Numbered from the stretch's first letter, positions 18,037 through 27,424 are shown. The stretch: DNA of 64,000 nucleotides from Thiosocius sp963736445 (GCA_963736445.1 CAVTOY010000007.1:1-64000); one strand, 5' to 3'. Notes: generated from the sequence alone by a model not told the origin. Made by a program: numbers and translations.

Positions 18037-18477
18037 ATGAAAATTCTCGTTTGTGTTGATCTGTCTGATTCGACAGATGAGATCCTGAAGAGGATCGAAG
18101 AGTTGTGCCGACCGCTGAAAGCTAGGGTCTGGCTGCTGCACAACGCAATGCCGGAACCGGAAACCATTGAATTCAAAGTAGATCCGATCGAGGCTCGGAA
18201 ATCCCTCGCGAAGAAGTTCCATCATCAGCATCGCCAGCTTCAGGAGTTTGCAGAGCGATTTCGTAAGTCAGGGGTAGATGCAACCGCCCTTCTTGTTCAC
18301 GGCAAGACGGTGGACACAATTTTGACGGAAGCCTCGGATTTGGACATCGATGTGATTGTCGTCGGCTCCCACGGACGCGGCGCAATGTATCAGCTCCTGA
18401 TGGGCAGCATCAGCGAAGGTGTACTGCAAAGATCCAGCAGACCGGTTCTCGTTATTCCCACACACAAGCGTGACTGA
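18037..18477 (+). CDS. Universal stress protein (UspA family)
   Basis: A 146-residue single-domain Usp. It opens MKILVCVDLSDSTDE (first beta strand and adenine-binding aspartate). It has the conserved IDVIVVGSHGRGAMYQLLMGSISEGVLQRSSRPVLVIP, where G-2x-G-9x-G(S/T) binds ATP. Cytoplasmic dimer formation is usual for the family. A GAGGGG ribosome site precedes the ATG. It is the intact member of the duplicated transporter/usp pair, which suggests it senses energy state for the neighbouring transporter; that is inference. Confidence 0.9.
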   Translation: MKILVCVDLSDSTDEILKRIEELCRPLKARVWLLHNAMPEPETIEFKVDPIEARKSLAKKFHHQHRQLQEFAERFRKSGVDATALLVHGKTVDTILTEASDLDIDVIVVGSHGRGAMYQLLMGSISEGVLQRSSRPVLVIPTHKRD

Positions 18478-18689
18478 CGCGCCCAGTGTCAGCTAACAAC
18501 TAGATAGTCAGATTCTTCCTATCTCCGCCTACAGCGGTATTATGCAGCGAAAAATCGAGTCGGAAAGTGGACGTTCTGCAGAAACCTGTCAATGTCGGCT
18601 CGGTGTTGCGAACTGCCGCTCAGCGCGGATTAGCTGTATGAACTCTTAACACCCGTTTCAGCGGGAATCGTTATTACCAGAATTTGTCG

Positions 18690-19053
18690 CAGACACGCCG
18701 AAGCCCACTCTGGAGCCTCTGGGAAGAGACAGATCAGGGGTGTCCAGTGCCACCGGCGGGCATGGTGAAATTCTAAAAACCTGAAATTCTGGCCGCATGT
18801 CCCAGCTGCAGGTTTTCAGTTTTTCAGCTTTTCGCCTCCCGGGAAAGATCTGCCCAAAACACCTGACGCACCCGTCGCTATTCCTTCGTACCCGACGCCA
18901 CCCGATACCAATCATGGAGTTACGCCCGAGTGCCGGACCCAGCTGTAAGTGCCGACGCCGCCCAGGGTACCCCGGAGTGCCACGCAATCCAGCAGCGCAG
19001 GCCCCACTCATAGGCAGCCCCCGAGCGCCCGGGAATGGGCCAGAGGTGGCGAC
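18690..19053 (+). repeat. Family A repeat, copy 4
   Basis: CAGACACGCCGAAGCCCACTC, GCCTCT/AGAGAC hairpin, GGGGTGTCCAGTGCCACCGG, GAAATTCTAAAAACCTGAAA, octamer repeats and CGGGAATGGGCCAGAGGTGG at the end. Confidence 0.85.
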
Positions 19054-19207
19054 AACGTGAATTGATTTAGGAATAAAGAAATCGCCAAGCGCGTCTATTC
19101 TTAAGCGAGCGGCATTGAATCGCAGCGAGCGACTATCTTGGCTGGGTTCTGAGCAAATACGTCGAGCAACTAAACGCCGCACGCCTGACACTTTCGGGGG
19201 AGAAGAA

Positions 19208-19381
19208 ATGAATACTCGAGCGTCTATGCATTCCGGCTGCAAGATACTGATAGCGGTTGCCTTCGGGCTGGCCCTAATGGTCACTCCGGCAATAGCCAAG
19301 AACAGTAGGGGCGTGGTCACGCTGATCGAGATGGGCGATCTGCATGGGACTCTAGTTCCTCAGCTCGCGCAAGAACGATAG
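19208..19381 (+). pseudogene. N-terminal fragment of a secreted metallophosphoesterase (5'-nucleotidase-like)
   Basis: A good ribosome site (GGGGGAGAAGAA) precedes MNTRASMHSG, a signal peptide (AVAFGLALMVTPAIA) and then VTLIEMGDLHGTLVP, the first metal-binding motif (D-x-H) of calcineurin-like 5'-nucleotidases. The frame stops nine residues after that motif, so the other metal ligands are missing. Confidence 0.65.
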
Positions 19382-19399
19382 ATGCCGATTCGTGGGCGC

Positions 19400-19528
19400 T
19401 TACAGGAGGATCACTTTATCCATAACCTCTTTCCAGTCAGCAGCAGACAAAGGATGGTCGCTACGATGTTTTGCCTGTGCAGACGCACAAAGAATGATTA
19501 GAGCAGTTAATATGCCGATAATTTTCAT
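19400..19528 (-). CDS. Tiny secreted peptide ORF
   Basis: A 42-residue frame MKIIGILTALIILCASAQAKHRSD with a textbook signal peptide and cleavage site (ASAQA), leaving a 23-residue peptide (HPLSAADWKEVMDKVILL at its end). The AAGGA lies too close to the ATG to be a standard ribosome site. It could be a truncated gene. Confidence 0.35.
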   Translation of the reverse strand: MKIIGILTALIILCASAQAKHRSDHPLSAADWKEVMDKVILL

Positions 19529-19845
19529 TTCCTTGAGACCCGTTTTTCGCTTCCATCATTTGAGGTTTCCAATCGCAAAAATATATAGTCAATTGTAGTG
19601 CCAATGCAAGAGACGTTATTGTGGAAAACTCTTACAGCAGAGAAGCAAAAAAAACAGACCATCTTCGCGATATGCGGTGGGCTTAGGGATTTTGCGCAGC
19701 ACGAACATGTATCTCTCACACTGAATGGAAAATCGGCACCGAATCTGGTCTTGCTGCGTTGTTTTAGTGCGCATGCGCTTTCTGGCCAGCTGTCAACGTT
19801 GATAATGCGGGGCGAGGCGGTCCGGTATGCGTCGGGAAAAGTCGT

Positions 19846-19910
19846 TGCCGACGATCGTGCCGTAAAGGCTCCATACACGCTGCTTTAGCAAGTCCTTAAG
19901 GGCCGTTGTG
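19846..19910 (+). repeat. Family D repeat, copy 2
   Basis: GTTGCCGACGATCGTGCCGTAAAGGCTCC ... CCTTAAGGGCCGTTGTG, matching 11856-11934. Joined directly to the following family A copy. The stretch 19599-19845 upstream has an open plus-strand frame (96 codons) but no ribosome site or recognisable product. Confidence 0.6.
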
Positions 19911-20165
19911 TGTTGTCAGCAGCCACACCGAGGCCCACTCCAGAGCCTCTGGGTAGAGGCAGAGTAGGTGTCCAGTGCCACCGGCGGGCAGGGTGAAATT
20001 CTGGAAACCTCAAATCCTGGCCTCATGTCGCAGCTGCAGATTTTTCAGGTTTTCGCCCCCCGGGTAAATTCTCCCGAAAACTCCCGACGCACCCGACGCT
20101 CCCGACGCCACCCGATGCAATTCATGGGTTATGCCCGAGTGCCGGGCACAGGCGCCTGCGCCTCC
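19911..20165 (+). repeat. Family A repeat, copy 5 (3' truncated)
   Basis: TGTTGTCAGCAGCCACACCG, the GCCTCT-gggt-AGAGGC hairpin, GTGCCACCGGCGGGCAGGG, and the CCCGACGC octamers; it ends before the CATCGATGGCC segment. Confidence 0.8.
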
Positions 20166-20264
20166 CTATGTGAACTACCGGCTGTCAACGCTAAACAGCC
20201 TGGTCTTGCCGAGTGAAGGACTCCGGAGGTGCCATTCGCACCTCCAGGCTAACGATAGTTACCA

Positions 20265-20858
20265 TTACTGAATTGGAGATGGCCTGATCGCTATGGCTAC
20301 AGCGCGCGTGTAGGTAATGACGACTTGATCTCCAACGTCGACACCCTCAAGTTTTTGCGGATTCCGAACCAAGACTTCAACAACGTTCCCCTTGGGACCC
20401 TTCAAGGTCACCGATGGCTCATCAGGGTCGATCGCGAGAATCGTAGCGATAACTTCGATCACCTTTCCCGCCGCGCCGGCCGGTTTCTCACCGGGCTTGG
20501 CACGCGCTTCACCCATAGCCACAGCACCGGTTGGTTCCAGCCCACCGCCTTTTTTCAAATCGACCGCAAGAGCTTCAAGGAACTCGACGACCACCCTGTC
20601 ACCGACCTTTACTTGATCCAGATTGCGGACCTCATCTCCAACCTCCATGACGACTGTTGAATCTTGGGCCAGCGATCTCAGGGTAACGATACGGTTCTGA
20701 ACGTTTATTGCCTCAACTACCGCCGCGACGCGAGCGAGGTTTTCACGCTCGACGACTGTTTTGAGCTCATCGCCAGCAAATGTCTGGCTTGGCAACAGAC
20801 CAGCAATCAGGAAGAAACTCCAAATCGGAGTTGCGAGTTTCAAGAAGATGCGCGGCAT
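20265..20858 (-). CDS. Secreted hypothetical protein with repeated beta modules
   Basis: A 197-residue protein with a signal peptide (PIWSFFLIAGLLPSQTFA). Two related modules follow: VVEAINVQNRIVTLRSL ... VKVGDRVVVEFLEALAVDLKKG and VIATILAIDPDEPSVTLKG ... VDVGDQVVITYTRAVAIAI. These look like small OB-like or barrel domains joined by a glycine/alanine/proline linker. No named family is recognised. Likely periplasmic. No operon partner is adjacent. Confidence 0.7.
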   Translation of the reverse strand: MPRIFLKLATPIWSFFLIAGLLPSQTFAGDELKTVVERENLARVAAVVEAINVQNRIVTLRSLAQDSTVVMEVGDEVRNLDQVKVGDRVVVEFLEALAVDLKKGGGLEPTGAVAMGEARAKPGEKPAGAAGKVIEVIATILAIDPDEPSVTLKGPKGNVVEVLVRNPQKLEGVDVGDQVVITYTRAVAIAIRPSPIQ

Positions 20859-20950
20859 CGGTTTACTCCTGTACTAGCGAAAAGGATTGATGAATATAGC
20901 CCACCCCGGCCGTCCCTGGGGCGATAACCCCTGAATTCATGGGAGGAGAA

Positions 20951-21228
20951 CGGTGAAATCCTGGCTTGATGTCACCGCTGCAGATTTTCGGTTTTTCAGG
21001 TTTTCGCACACCGCCACGGAAAAGCTCTCAACCAGCCGACTCTCCTGTCGCCAGCCGACGCCAGCCAGAGTGCCCCGGAGTGCCACGCCCCGGGCCATCG
21101 ACGGCCCCACTCATGGCCACCCCCCGAGCGCCCGGGAGTGGGCCAGAGGTGGCGACTCTGGGGCGGGTGGGTCCAGCGGAGAGTCAGCAGAGAGATCCGG
21201 GGGAGGGCAGATCGGGAGACCCACCTAT
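20951..21228 (+). repeat. Family A repeat, copy 6
   Basis: GGTGAAATCCTGG, GCTGCAGATTTTCGG, GACGCCAGCC, CATCGACGGCCCCACTCATGG, CGGGAGTGGGCCAGAGGTGGCGAC, GAGATCCGGGGGAGGG. It lacks the first 100 bp. Confidence 0.8.
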
Positions 21229-21364
21229 CCGCAACTAGAATGACGCTGCAAATTTAGGGTATGTCAGCTCACTGGTGCTCGCGCCAGACTTCGAAGCCGA
21301 GCCAGCTTAAAGCACTCTCTTCGACGTGCTGGATATGCGCTCGCTCACCCGGATAATCCAGATC

Positions 21365-22348
21365 TCAGTCGACGTTGTACAAGACGCTGCGACTCTCCAA
21401 GACGCCTTTTGGATTGAAGTCCTCTGCCTTCACGTGAACCCCCGTGGCGATGTCGTACCAGTCAATTTCGTAACTGCCAGACGGACCGACATCGATGGTA
21501 CGCAAAGTGTTGAAATTGCCCGCAGGCGTCGTAACGGGCTGATTTACACCATCCACCACCAGTCGAAAGCGAGGCACGGTAGACGTTTGTGTGGATGGTA
21601 TCCCTTCGTAGGTAAATATGTACTCGACGTCTACAAGCCCCGAGTTCCAGGTTGCTGCTTCACAGTGTGTAGATGGCCGATCCTTGAGGCCAGGGGCTTC
21701 CCAGTTAGCTTCCGACGTCCCGCTGTAGGTTTCTTGACCAGACGCCGTTATCTCAGTGACGACTTCTTCAGATAGCTCCCGATCCAGGAACCAGAAACCG
21801 GCTTCGGAGTGGAACCATCTCTCTGTGTCGATCTCAACAATAAACTCGTAGCCGGGGATTGATCCGGAGGTTGCCTCAGTACTCCGCTGGGTGACGTGCT
21901 CATAGGTGTCAGACACCGTCAGGTAATTCGTAGTGTCGGTGCCGGTGAATTCCCCCTGTGGGTCAAAGCTTCTGTGTTCAGTTTGCGTACCATTTGCGAT
22001 GAGTGCCACATTGACGCACTTACCCTGATTCCCCGCAGGCGGGAGCACGAGTGTCAAGAGACTGGAGAGACTCCCGGCATCCTTGATCCCAGGACCAAAA
22101 ACAGGGCCAAGGACGTGAACCGTGCCCGCCGGAGTATAGACACCGGCGTAGGTCATCGACTGCGGATAATAGCGATAAAGCCAACCGTTCAGGCTTTGAG
22201 TTGGGCGGCCGGGTGGTGAGAAGAAATGCGGGAAGCGCCGTTCGGCCCAATCGAGCAGCTTGTTGGTATCGGCCAGAATCTCGGCACTACCAACATTCGC
22301 GTAGAGAGCGAATACCAGGAACATCAATTGGTGTTTTCTAATATTCAT
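21365..22348 (-). CDS. Secreted protein of unknown function
   Basis: A 327-residue protein with a signal peptide (LMFLVFALYANVGSA). The first 75 mature residues (LLDWAERRFPHFFSPPG, GWLYRYYPQSMTYAGVY) form a module often found at the N-terminus of secreted gammaproteobacterial proteins. The remainder is beta-rich, ending GSYEIDWYDIATGVHVKAED. No catalytic motif is visible. It is flanked by family A repeats and stands alone. Confidence 0.7.
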   Translation of the reverse strand: MNIRKHQLMFLVFALYANVGSAEILADTNKLLDWAERRFPHFFSPPGRPTQSLNGWLYRYYPQSMTYAGVYTPAGTVHVLGPVFGPGIKDAGSLSSLLTLVLPPAGNQGKCVNVALIANGTQTEHRSFDPQGEFTGTDTTNYLTVSDTYEHVTQRSTEATSGSIPGYEFIVEIDTERWFHSEAGFWFLDRELSEEVVTEITASGQETYSGTSEANWEAPGLKDRPSTHCEAATWNSGLVDVEYIFTYEGIPSTQTSTVPRFRLVVDGVNQPVTTPAGNFNTLRTIDVGPSGSYEIDWYDIATGVHVKAEDFNPKGVLESRSVLYNVD

Positions 22349-22562
22349 CCGGTTTTTCCTCGATGCCTATCGCGATGGAACACGGTGAGATAAGCGGGCT
22401 AGGCGCGGATACTTTCCCTGCATTTTGAAGAAAAACTGCCGGGATTCCCTCCCGACGATGCAACTAGCCTCGTCAGAACTCCCCACTGATTCTAGTGTAG
22501 CTGTTGGGGCTTGGGATCGGAGTCGCGCCGAGAGATTATGAAGTTTGCATTGCGGCTATATT

Positions 22563-22850
22563 GTGTTGTCAGCAGACGCGCCGAAGCCCACTCTAGAGCC
22601 TCTGGGAAGGGGCAAAACAGGGGTGTCCAGTGCCACCGGGGGCAGCATGAAATTCTGAAATCCTGGCCTGATGTCACTGCTGCAGATTTTCAGGTTTTCA
22701 GGTTTTCAGGTTTTTCGCCCCGGGAAAATCTCCCGAGAACCGACGCTCCTGTCGCTCCCGACGCCACCCGATGCAAATCATAAAGTTACGCTGAGGGGTC
22801 GTCCCAGACACCCGACGCCGCCAAGGGTGCCCCAGAGCTCCACGCACTCG
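22563..22850 (+). repeat. Family A repeat, copy 7
   Basis: TGTTGTCAGCAGACGCGCCG, GGGGTGTCCAGTGCCACCGG, tandem TTTTCAGG units and GACGCC repeats; it ends within the GCCCCAGAGC(T)CCACGC segment. Confidence 0.8.
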
Positions 22851-22992
22851 TACTTCCAGGCAAGTGTCCTCGAGAAATCTTGTCGTAAGACGGCAGTTTC
22901 CCCGCAGTTGCTCGCTTTACCCAGGATATGCCTGCCTCAACCCAATGCAGCGGACGCCACAAACTCGAGTTTTCTATGAGCGCTATATGATG

Positions 22993-23065
22993 TTGTCTGT
23001 TGTCACATACCCGAGCAGTTGGTTCAGGCTTTCACGGACAGGCGGTTTCTTCGTCTCTTCCCAGC
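22993..23065 (+). repeat. Family B repeat, copy 6
   Basis: TGTCTGTTGTCACATACCCG, TTCAGGCTTTCACGGACAGG and CGGTTTCTTCGTCTCTTCCC. It ends just before the first operator palindrome of the following gene. Confidence 0.65.
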
Positions 23066-23087
23066 GCTAAGCGCAGACTTTCTCTGG

Positions 23088-23105
23088 GTAACAAGAAACC
23101 GTTAC
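23088..23105. promoter_or_regulatory. Operator palindrome 1
   Basis: GTAAC-8 bases-GTTAC, extended as GGTAACAAGAAACCGTTACT. It lies 8 bp before the -35 hexamer. The same motif with the same spacer occurs after the -10. Confidence 0.6.
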
Positions 23106-23112
23106 TTTCTGC

Positions 23113-23140
23113 TTGACAGCCTCCGTCATCCTGCTAATCT
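23113..23140 (+). promoter_or_regulatory. Sigma-70 promoter of the acidic protein gene
   Basis: TTGACA (perfect -35) and TAATCT (-10) are separated by 16 bases, 46 bp before the start codon. Confidence 0.7.
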
Positions 23141-23150
23141 GAAGCCGAAG

Positions 23151-23168
23151 GTAACAAAAAAACGTTAC
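23151..23168. promoter_or_regulatory. Operator palindrome 2
   Basis: GTAAC-aaaaaaac-GTTAC, the same half sites and 8-bp spacing as palindrome 1. It lies over the expected transcript start, where a bound repressor would block initiation. Confidence 0.6.
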
Positions 23169-23185
23169 TCAATGGGAGACAGAAG

Positions 23186-23647
23186 ATGGTAATGACAGAT
23201 GCCGAGAAACAGAGAGCCTACCGCGAGCGCAAGAAAGCCCAAAAAATCGCCGACGAGCTATTTGAGGGTGAGAGCGAGCTAACCGTTCAGGAATTCCTCG
23301 ATGGAATGGAATACGAAGAAGACGTGTTTTGGGAATATCTGGATGGTCTGGGCGAAGAAACCAGCGAGCATCAGGATGAACAGCAAGAAGTCTGGCAGGA
23401 AGCCTATGACGAAACGTGGGGGGTAACGTACCGGAAGGAACTGGGAGAGGCGATTGCAGCCGGTTTGGATCCCGACGAGGAGGGCGACGACGAAATTCGA
23501 GAGGACGTGAACGAGGTGGCCACAGAGGAGGCGAACGAGGCTGTCCAGGATTGGAGGTCCTCCCTTGAAGATTACGCCCAGACCCGCGTTCAGTACAATT
23601 TGGTCGATTTATTGGCGGCGTATAGAGCTGCGCATCAACTTAACTGA
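23186..23647 (+). CDS. Highly acidic protein of unknown function
   Basis: A 153-residue protein starting MVMTDAEKQRAYRERKKAQK, a basic helix of the kind found in short phage and plasmid proteins, followed by a strongly acidic, helical remainder (EEDVFWEYLDGLGEE, DPDEEGDDEIREDV). There is no cysteine, membrane helix or enzyme motif. GGGAGA is a good ribosome site. It is a self-contained transcription unit with a perfect -35, two matching palindromes around the promoter and a strong terminator. It may bind nucleic acid or protein through the basic end and autoregulate; that is inference. Confidence 0.7.
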   Translation: MVMTDAEKQRAYRERKKAQKIADELFEGESELTVQEFLDGMEYEEDVFWEYLDGLGEETSEHQDEQQEVWQEAYDETWGVTYRKELGEAIAAGLDPDEEGDDEIREDVNEVATEEANEAVQDWRSSLEDYAQTRVQYNLVDLLAAYRAAHQLN

Positions 23648-23655
23648 AAGACATG

Positions 23656-23678
23656 GGCCCCGCTTCGGCGGGGTTCTT
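23656..23678 (+). terminator. Rho-independent terminator
   Basis: CCCCGC-ttcg-GCGGGG followed by TTCTT, 10 bp after the acidic protein's stop codon. Confidence 0.8.
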
Positions 23679-23690
23679 ATGTCTGCATTG

Positions 23691-23858
23691 TGTTGAAGGA
23701 CGCGCCGAAGCGCACTCGAGAGCCTCTGGGTAGAGACAGAATAGGGGTGTGCAGTGCCACCGGCGGCATGGTGAAACTCTGGAAACCTGAAATCCTGGCC
23801 GGATGTCACCGCTGCAAATTTTCAGTTTTTCAGGTTTTCGCTCCCCCCGGAAAAATGA
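23691..23858 (+). repeat. Family A repeat, copy 8 (first half only)
   Basis: TGTTGAAGGACGCGCCGAAGC, GCCTCTGGGTAGAGAC, GTGCCACCGGCGG, GTTTTTCAGGTTTTCGC; it ends at the CCCCGGAAAAAT segment. Confidence 0.8.
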
Positions 23859-23985
23859 CGGTTTTGCGGAAATCTGCCTTACGCTATCAATGAAATGCTG
23901 TGGGCGCTTTGAAACGTCAGCGATAGCGTAACGCAGGCACCATAAAACCCACGGCCGGCAGCATTTTATTGTTGTCCCGTCCTGT

Positions 23986-24804
23986 TTAGTACTGATTAGT
24001 TCTCTCGGGACATTGATCAGGCCTGGTCGGGTCGGCGTCAGCAACGGCCGTGCCGTCCCACAGAAAAACAACATAGTCGTTCCTTAATTCTAGGCGTTTG
24101 TAGTGGTCTCCGTGATTGGGTAACCCTCTCGCTCGGTGATAAAGCAACCAGATGTGGAACAGCTTTAAGAGAACATAAGCAAATAAGGCAAAAACGGCGC
24201 CGCCTAGCAACCAAGCCCGTCCTGACAAAGTCGTCACCCAAAATCCAAAAATTGCTGCTAGAAAGAAAGGAACCACAAGGCTTCTCAAGAATTTCGCTGC
24301 CTCGTTAGCAATGGTGACGCCATTCAGTTTCCCTGCGGCCTTCAGCAGCGCGGCTGCAACACGATAACTGCCGTCTTGGACACCAAGTATGCTACGAGCC
24401 GCGTCGCGCTCTACAACGACATATTGGGGATCGAAGCGAGGACACGTTATGCGATTGCGTTTGCTGGTCTTGGAACGGGGGGCTTCGGTTGTCCGGCTGC
24501 CCTGACCTCCTTCGCTGTTCGATTCCGTGAAGGAGCCATTGGTGTTTTCTTCTTGCAGAGATATGCGCCTCTTGAAGACGAGTTCGTCCAGCCAGTCACC
24601 GATCTTGTAGAAAACTAGGGTCAATCCCAGCACCCATGCCGTTTGTGTCAATGCTAGATTCTCGAGACCGAAGTGCTCCTCTGCTAGTTGTCTAGGGAGT
24701 TCGGAGTTCATAAACCACATAGCCGCCAGCCCGAGCGGCGCCCAGCCAGGCGCCTTGCTAAGGGGCTTAGAGATGAGTTTCAATATTTCCGCAGAAGGAG
24801 ACAT
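23986..24804 (-). CDS. Hypothetical membrane protein
   Basis: A 272-residue protein. There are two predicted helices near residues 24-70 (APLGLAAMWFM; WVLGLTLVFYKIG), a hydrophilic serine/threonine/arginine-rich linker (about 85-115), and two further helices at 170-215 (SLVVPFFLAAIFGFWVTTL; LLGGAVFALFAYVLLKLFHIWLL). The C-terminus is soluble and charged. No family is recognised, although the layout resembles small membrane effectors or sensors. It stands alone, and 24805-24984 holds nothing I recognise. Confidence 0.65.
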   Translation of the reverse strand: MSPSAEILKLISKPLSKAPGWAPLGLAAMWFMNSELPRQLAEEHFGLENLALTQTAWVLGLTLVFYKIGDWLDELVFKRRISLQEENTNGSFTESNSEGGQGSRTTEAPRSKTSKRNRITCPRFDPQYVVVERDAARSILGVQDGSYRVAAALLKAAGKLNGVTIANEAAKFLRSLVVPFFLAAIFGFWVTTLSGRAWLLGGAVFALFAYVLLKLFHIWLLYHRARGLPNHGDHYKRLELRNDYVVFLWDGTAVADADPTRPDQCPERTNQY

Positions 24805-25006
24805 GACTCTGGCCTTTGCTCATGTGATCTTCCTACAAGTTTAGGCCGTACTAAGAGCAAATCAGTCAGGCTTTTCGTTGAATTAACCAAGCAGAGTACT
24901 CTCATCACCACCCAAAACGGGGCCAGGCAGCGAAACCGAGTCAACAAGCAGACGATCGGCAGGTAGTCATCAACGGCGCCTCCGTGTTGGTTGCTGACGT
25001 TAGCTA

Positions 25007-26699
25007 GTGTCCGGCCAGAAACGGGGTGTTTTTCAAAACGACCTTGAATTCCGTGCGACGAATCCGATCCAGGCGCCTACCTACCGGCGCCATTCTCCAG
25101 CAGTTGCACGCATCCTCGCTTGATTCAGTCTCATTCCCATTTTTCGAGGATAGCCAACCCTGGGAATCGATCATTCCCAAGCGTCGCCCTGCTGTTTGCG
25201 CCAGCGACTCAGGTCGTGAGTAAGCGCCCGAACAACGCCAGGTTATGGGCGACCACCGACGACCAGACATAGGCGCGGAAATGCTGCAACCCTTTCCAAG
25301 TACACCGCGCCCAATCCATAGGCGCGCTTCATCACAGAGATGCCTGCCTCGATGCCCGCTCTGAAATTGCGTAGCTTGCGATAGACCCAGGGACTCTTGG
25401 CCATATCTTCAACGTGCAGGCCACGCTTTTTGTGGAACACCACATCGTCGACGTCCCGTGCCTTGGCCTCGCGTAAATTCTCGACACTGGCGTAGCCACC
25501 GTCCGCCGCCATCTGACGCGGGGCTTTACCATACTGGTCAATGTGGCGATCCAGCATCGGTAGCAATCGATCGACATCAGCCGGATTACCTTGCTCGATC
25601 ACCACATCCAATATCAATCCGCTTCGTCCGGTACTCAGATTGATCTTGTGCCCATACTGCACGTCCCGACTGCCCTTGACGATAATGTCGGTGTGGTCCT
25701 CAAAAATGCTGACGATCTTCTGTGCGGCAGGCACCGATTCACCCTGGAATACGCGCCGCTCAGTCTGGTCAATCACTTTTTCAATCAGCGGTTTGTGATG
25801 ATCGAACTGGGCCTGCCACAAGGTGCGCTCGAGCGGATCAATGCGTGGATCGCTCAGCCGGATGCTGGCTTGCTCAACGTAACTCAGTGTGTTCTGGGTC
25901 ACCGTGATCAAATCCCGATACAGCGTCGCTTTCTTGTCTTTGCCACGGGTATAGCGAATCGCGCGGGTTCGCTTCTTGGCCACACGTCGATGATTTCGGT
26001 ACGCAATCGTGACGATCCCCTCCGCAATGGTTTCGGCCCACTCAAGTAACCGCACCAGTACCCGAACGCTATCCCACAGCAGGGTGCTGTCGCTGGGTGC
26101 ATGAATCGGTGAATCCGTCACCGTGCTGTCAATGCGCAACATCTCGCCGCGTTCCACCTTGGCGTTGTTGGCATTGAGCAACAATCGCTGATTGATCTGT
26201 TCCCAGGTGACATCCGAGATCGCGCTGATGCAGCTTTGCAGCGTCGCCTTCTTCGGCGCCCAGCCCGTAGTGATGCGCGCGAAGGCTTGACACGAGGTCG
26301 AATCCACCAAGCAAAAGACCAAGTCTTCATAACTCAGCTGCCGATATTGTTTGAGAATCGCACAGCGCAATACCGATTCGATCGTTAACCCTTTTCTCCC
26401 GGTCTTTTCTACGTTGCGCTGTTTGACGTCGGCCGCGACCCAGTCCAACAGATCGAGCTGTTGATCCAACCAATCCGACATGGCCTTCAACTCACGACCG
26501 ATCTCGTGTTCGGCATACGCCTCGAATATACTGCTCTGGACGGTGCGTTTTTCGCGCATGGTCGGCTCCTGGTTTTTTGGTTTGTGCTTTTGTTTCAAGG
26601 GGTTGTTACAAAAGACTAATCAAACTACCAGGAGCTTTCACTGACCTGCGTCGCTTTTTCTCAAAAAAGATCAATCGGTTAGCGTTTCTGGACGGACAC
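25007..26699 (-). mobile_element. Insertion sequence, ISNCY-like
   Basis: A 1693-bp element. The 16-bp terminal inverted repeats (GTGTCCGGCCAGAAAC / GTGTCCGTCCAGAAAC) differ at one position. It is flanked by 6-bp direct repeats TAGCTA (25001-25006 and 26700-26705), so the boundaries are clear. A single transposase gene fills it. The 6-bp duplication and transposase type suggest the ISNCY/ISDol1 group; that assignment is from memory and not certain. Confidence 0.85.
25209..26598 (-). CDS. DDE transposase, C-terminus frameshifted
   Basis: It starts MREKRTVQSSIFEAYAEHE. It has an N-terminal helical DNA-binding region and the catalytic core: LRIDSTVTDSPIH carries the first aspartate, ADGGYASVENL the second, and RAGIEAGISVMKRAYGLG the terminal glutamate. 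The uninterrupted frame ends at 25243 with a non-native tail; the expected ending (RCTWKGLQHFRAYVWSSVVAHNL) is in another frame and stops at 25209. One base appears to be extra near 25310. The element may therefore be inactive, unless this is a sequencing error. Confidence 0.8.
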
Positions 26700-26845
26700 T
26701 AGCTAGACGACACGGCTGTCGGTGCCGAACTGGCAGCGGCTAAGGACAGCAGTCGGCCAGGAGCGGGCAAGCCAGCCACTCTACTCACCGGTTCGACAGC
26801 TCCCAAAAGCGGACGCCAGCCAAACGCTGTGCCGCGATGACCTAA

Positions 26846-27049
26846 GCGCAGCGCCTCAAGCGGGTGTTCAACATCGACATCGAGACCTGCCCGGTCTGTG
26901 CAGGGGCCGTGCAGATCATTGCGTAATGTATCGAAGATCCTGTGGTGATCGAGAAGATCCTCACTTACCTGGATGCGAAAGCGGCTGAGCCACAGGCGCC
27001 GAAGCGTCCGCCGTGCCGTGCGCCGCCCGAGCGGGGACTGTTCGACTGA
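26846..27049 (+). pseudogene. C-terminal relic of an IS91-family transposase
   Basis: QRLKRVFNIDIETCPVCAGAVQIIA, a stop codon, then IEDPVVIEKILTYLDAKAAE ... PPERGLFD. This is the characteristic tail of IS91-type Y2 transposases, with the CPVC zinc knuckle. It is interrupted by a TAA and lacks the rest of the gene. A similar relic is at 41601-41783. Confidence 0.8.
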
Positions 27050-27391
27050 TTCGGATCATCTGATGAGCACGACTCTGGTCTGCGACGCCAGCGGCGCGGC
27101 AACGGTGGCGGCTGGCCTGGGCGCGGGCAAGTGCTGAAAAGTACGCCGGCGGACAGCTGGTTGGGCGGGTTCAGGGCCTAAACTGTCTCGCCAGGTCGAC
27201 CCAGGTCGCTTCTCAGGTCAGATCGACGACTGACCGGAGGCCTCGAACGGCGCAAGCAGGGAGTGCCACCGGGCAATAAGGCGATTATCCTTCTATACTT
27301 CGCTACCCAACGCCCTAGCCCTTCTTGGCATCGGGTTGCTCGCCTTCGGCGTGCGGGCATAGCCACTTAACCGCCGCCTAGTATGAACGAC

Positions 27392-27424
27392 GGCGCAACC
27401 CTGTTCATCAGGGTTGCGCCTTTC
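27392..27424. terminator. Strong hairpin terminator
   Basis: GGCGCAACCCTG-ttcat-CAGGGTTGCGCC, a perfect 12-bp stem followed by TTTCT. It insulates the signalling operon starting at 27645. I see nothing else in 27050-27644. Confidence 0.75.

Larger units (their letters stand above)
24985..26756 (+). repeat. Family B repeat, copy 7, split by an insertion sequence
   Basis: GTTGGTTGCTGACGTTAGCTA at 24985-25006 and TAGCTAGACGACACGG ... CTAAGGACAGCAGTCGGCCA after 26700. Joining them recreates the copy at 1597-1673 almost exactly. Confidence 0.85.
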
